64,000 nt of DNA, from NCBI RefSeq assembly GCF_002837185.1, contig NZ_KZ477998.1:1-64000 (forward strand), read 5' to 3'. This document shows, piece after piece, positions 62,088 through 64,000 of the stretch. The notes beneath the pieces are model-generated. The model was not told the DNA's origin. It saw nothing but the letters and a program-made list of their open reading frames with translations, and made no database searches. Numbering within the stretch: the first letter of the stretch is position 1; the number at the start of each line of letters is the position of its first letter. The stretch is from Pseudomonas fluorescens (GTDB lineage Bacteria; Pseudomonadota; Gammaproteobacteria; Pseudomonadales; Pseudomonadaceae). The position numbers and the translations under genes were made by a program.

Positions 62088-64000
62088 ATGAGCGATTCCC
62101 TCCACACCCCGCACAAGCACGACCACGATCACGATCACGGCGAGCACACGCTCAAGCCGGTGCATGACCACGGCGGCGCCTGCTGTTCCGGCGCTCCGGC
62201 GCCTGCGCGGGTGCAACTGAGCGACGCCCCCACCGCCGGCTCGCGCCTGAGTACCTTTCGCATCGAAGCGATGGACTGCCCTACCGAACAGACGCTGATC
62301 CAGAACAAACTGGGCAAGCTTGCCGGCGTGCAGCAGTTGGAATTCAACCTGATCAACCGCATCCTCGGCGTCACCCACGATCTGCCGAGCACTGCGCCGA
62401 TCATCGACGCCATCAAATCCATCGGCATGCAGGCCGACCCGATTGAAGAAGGCACGCCTGCCGCCGCCCCGCCTGCCAAGAAACACTGGTGGCCGCTGGC
62501 TGTGTCGGGCATGGGCGCGTTGGGCGCCGAGGTCCTGCATTTCAGCGGCATTGCACCGACCTGGGTGATCGCCCTGGTGGCGCTGGTATCGATCCTCAGC
62601 GGCGGCCTCACCACCTACAAAAAGGGCTGGATTGCCCTGAAAAACCTCAACCTGAACATCAACGCACTGATGAGCATCGCCGTGACCGGTGCGGTGCTGA
62701 TTGGCCAGTGGCCGGAAGCGGCGATGGTGATGTTCCTGTTTACGGTGGCCGAGCTGATCGAAGCCAAGTCCCTGGACCGTGCGCGCAATGCCATCAGCGG
62801 CTTGATGCAGATGACCCCGGAACAGGCCACCGTGCGGCAGGCTGATGGTTCCTGGATGGAACAGGACGTCAAAAGCATCGATCTTGGCGCCATTGTGCGG
62901 GTTAAGCCTGGCGAGCGCATTGGCCTCGACGGTGAGGTGAGCGCTGGTCAATCCACCATCGACCAGGCTCCGATCACCGGTGAAAGCCTGCCGATTGAAA
63001 AGACTGTGGGCGATAAAGTCTTCGCCGGTACGATCAACCAGGCCGGTTCCCTGGAATACAAAGTGACCGCGGCGGCCAACAACTCCACCCTGGCACGAAT
63101 CATCCACGCGGTGGAGCAGGCCCAGGGCGCGCGCGCACCGACCCAGCGTTTTGTCGACAGCTTCTCGAAAATCTACACCCCGGCGGTGTTCCTGTTTGCC
63201 CTGGGCGTGGCCGTCATCCCGCCGCTGTTCATGGCAGGCGTCTGGTTCGACTGGATCTACCGCGCCCTGGTGTTGCTGGTGGTCGCGTGCCCGTGCGCCC
63301 TGGTGATTTCCACCCCGGTGACCATCGTCAGCGGCCTTGCGGCGGCGGCGCGCAAAGGCATCCTGATCAAGGGCGGCGTGTACCTGGAGGGCGGTTACAA
63401 GCTCGACTACCTGGCCCTGGACAAGACCGGCACCCTCACCCACGGCAAGCCGGTGCAAACCGACTATGTGCCGCTGTTCGACAGCGTGCAGGACAGCGCG
63501 CCGGCCCTGGCCGCGAGTCTGGCAGGACGCTCCGACCACCCGGTGTCCCTGGCCATCGCCAACGCGGCGGTGGATAAAAATCTGCCGTCCCACGTTGTGG
63601 ATAACTTCGAGGCATTGCCCGGCCGTGGTGTGCGCGGTGACATAAACGGCGAAACCTACCATCTGGGCAACCACCGTCTGGTGGAAGATCTCGGGCTGTG
63701 CTCGCCGGCGCTGGAGGAGAAACTCTTCGCCCTGGAAAAACAGGGCAAATCCGTGGTGTTGCTGCTCGACAAGTCCGGCCCGCTGGCATTGTTCGCGGTG
63801 GCCGACACCGTCAAGGACAGCAGCCGCGAAGCCATCCGGCAACTGCACGACCTGGGCGTCAAGACGTTGATGCTGACCGGTGATAACACCCACACCGCCC
63901 AGGCGATTGCGGCTCAGGTTGGTATCGATCAGGCCCGGGGCGACTTGTTGCCCACCGATAAACTGCAGGCGATTGAAACGCTCTACGGCCAGGGCTACCG
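62088..64000 (+). CDS. cadA: Cd2+/Zn2+/Pb2+-exporting P-type ATPase CadA (partial, 3' end beyond window)
   Basis: At least 637 codons, open at the right edge. The N-terminus is His-rich (H6 to H28) with a Cys-Cys pair (32-33), then an HMA-like domain (FRIEAMDCPTEQ). Membrane segments surround the ion-binding CPC motif (C401-P402-C403 in VVACPCALVIS). The phosphorylation site is DKTGTLTH (D445). Toward the edge TGDN and the hinge are visible. This is a P1B-type ATPase that exports divalent heavy metals. Its start is 85 nt from cadR, with the CadR operator between. A long open frame on the opposite strand here is only an antisense shadow. Confidence 0.93.
   Translation, partial: MSDSLHTPHKHDHDHDHGEHTLKPVHDHGGACCSGAPAPARVQLSDAPTAGSRLSTFRIEAMDCPTEQTLIQNKLGKLAGVQQLEFNLINRILGVTHDLPSTAPIIDAIKSIGMQADPIEEGTPAAAPPAKKHWWPLAVSGMGALGAEVLHFSGIAPTWVIALVALVSILSGGLTTYKKGWIALKNLNLNINALMSIAVTGAVLIGQWPEAAMVMFLFTVAELIEAKSLDRARNAISGLMQMTPEQATVRQADGSWMEQDVKSIDLGAIVRVKPGERIGLDGEVSAGQSTIDQAPITGESLPIEKTVGDKVFAGTINQAGSLEYKVTAAANNSTLARIIHAVEQAQGARAPTQRFVDSFSKIYTPAVFLFALGVAVIPPLFMAGVWFDWIYRALVLLVVACPCALVISTPVTIVSGLAAAARKGILIKGGVYLEGGYKLDYLALDKTGTLTHGKPVQTDYVPLFDSVQDSAPALAASLAGRSDHPVSLAIANAAVDKNLPSHVVDNFEALPGRGVRGDINGETYHLGNHRLVEDLGLCSPALEEKLFALEKQGKSVVLLLDKSGPLALFAVADTVKDSSREAIRQLHDLGVKTLMLTGDNTHTAQAIAAQVGIDQARGDLLPTDKLQAIETLYGQGY

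Noticed and set aside
62052..63893. Long minus-strand open frame (613 codons) opposite cadA
   Set aside because: It is antisense to cadA, which has all P-type ATPase motifs. High GC3 produces such shadows. The translated product has no recognisable domain and is rich in His/Gln/Arg.

Overview
The window looks like a chromosomal segment of a fluorescent Pseudomonas, most likely the P. fluorescens group. The reasons are the high GC with strong GC3, the gene families and gene order (fbpAB-gcvTH, argE-argA, ssuEADCBF, spuI/spuBCDEFGH, serA, rpiA/ilvA, rppH-ptsP, lgt-thyA), and a dense set of the 24-nt GTGGGAGGGGGCTTGCCCC REP palindromes typical of this group. Nearly everything is housekeeping or metabolic. 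I see no prophage, transposase, CRISPR array, tRNA or rRNA.

Layout. 1-3148: Fe3+ ABC transporter binding protein and permease. 3305-4824: glycine cleavage T and H proteins without P. 4969-11052 (mostly minus strand): a sugar-type PLP aminotransferase, an outer-membrane barrel protein, a DUF2388 protein, an NfeD/SPFH membrane pair, a lone GspE-type ATPase and a small ACT-like protein. 11180-15835: an Lrp regulator, a CYTH-CHAD protein, and ArgE and ArgA of arginine synthesis. 16502-23834: an OprE-like porin, LsfA peroxiredoxin and the complete ssuEADCBF sulfonate operon. 23986-35157: a TetR regulator, then polyamine uptake and catabolism, with spuI divergent from spuBCDEFGH and a likely decayed spuA between them. 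35284-43461: an HD hydrolase divergent from a GlxA-type regulator, an AHL/penicillin acylase, a thioredoxin-like protein, a lipase-like hydrolase, DUF2059, a 2OG-Fe(II) oxygenase and an unusually short periplasmic binding protein. 43590-49897: a DUF4399 protein, SerA divergent from D-2-hydroxyglutarate dehydrogenase, a FAH-family hydrolase and two SdiA-regulated-type paralogues. 49898-64000: AaaA autotransporter aminopeptidase, RpiA/IlvA, a DUF2269-like protein, a HAD phosphatase, RppH-PtsP, an NRDE protein, Lgt-ThyA, and CadR divergent from CadA, which runs off the right end.

Genes that work together. FbpAB import ferric iron (the ATPase is elsewhere). SsuA/C/B import alkanesulfonates, SsuE supplies FMNH2 to SsuD, and LsfA sits just upstream. 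SpuD-H import putrescine and spermidine, and SpuC, SpuB and SpuI start their breakdown. SerA makes D-2-hydroxyglutarate as a by-product, which the divergent dehydrogenase recycles. CadR represses or activates cadA from an operator between them.

The most distinctive non-coding signal is the REP system. Twelve doublets all have exactly 65 nt between arm starts (89 bp overall). There are also a 39-nt-arm variant, a hybrid, a nested doublet of two families upstream of fbpB, and a collapsed single palindrome. I did not find a clear undescribed multi-gene system. The best leads are the REP variants, the spuA remnant, the HD/GlxA pair, the short binding protein and the twin inverted repeats ahead of fbpA.
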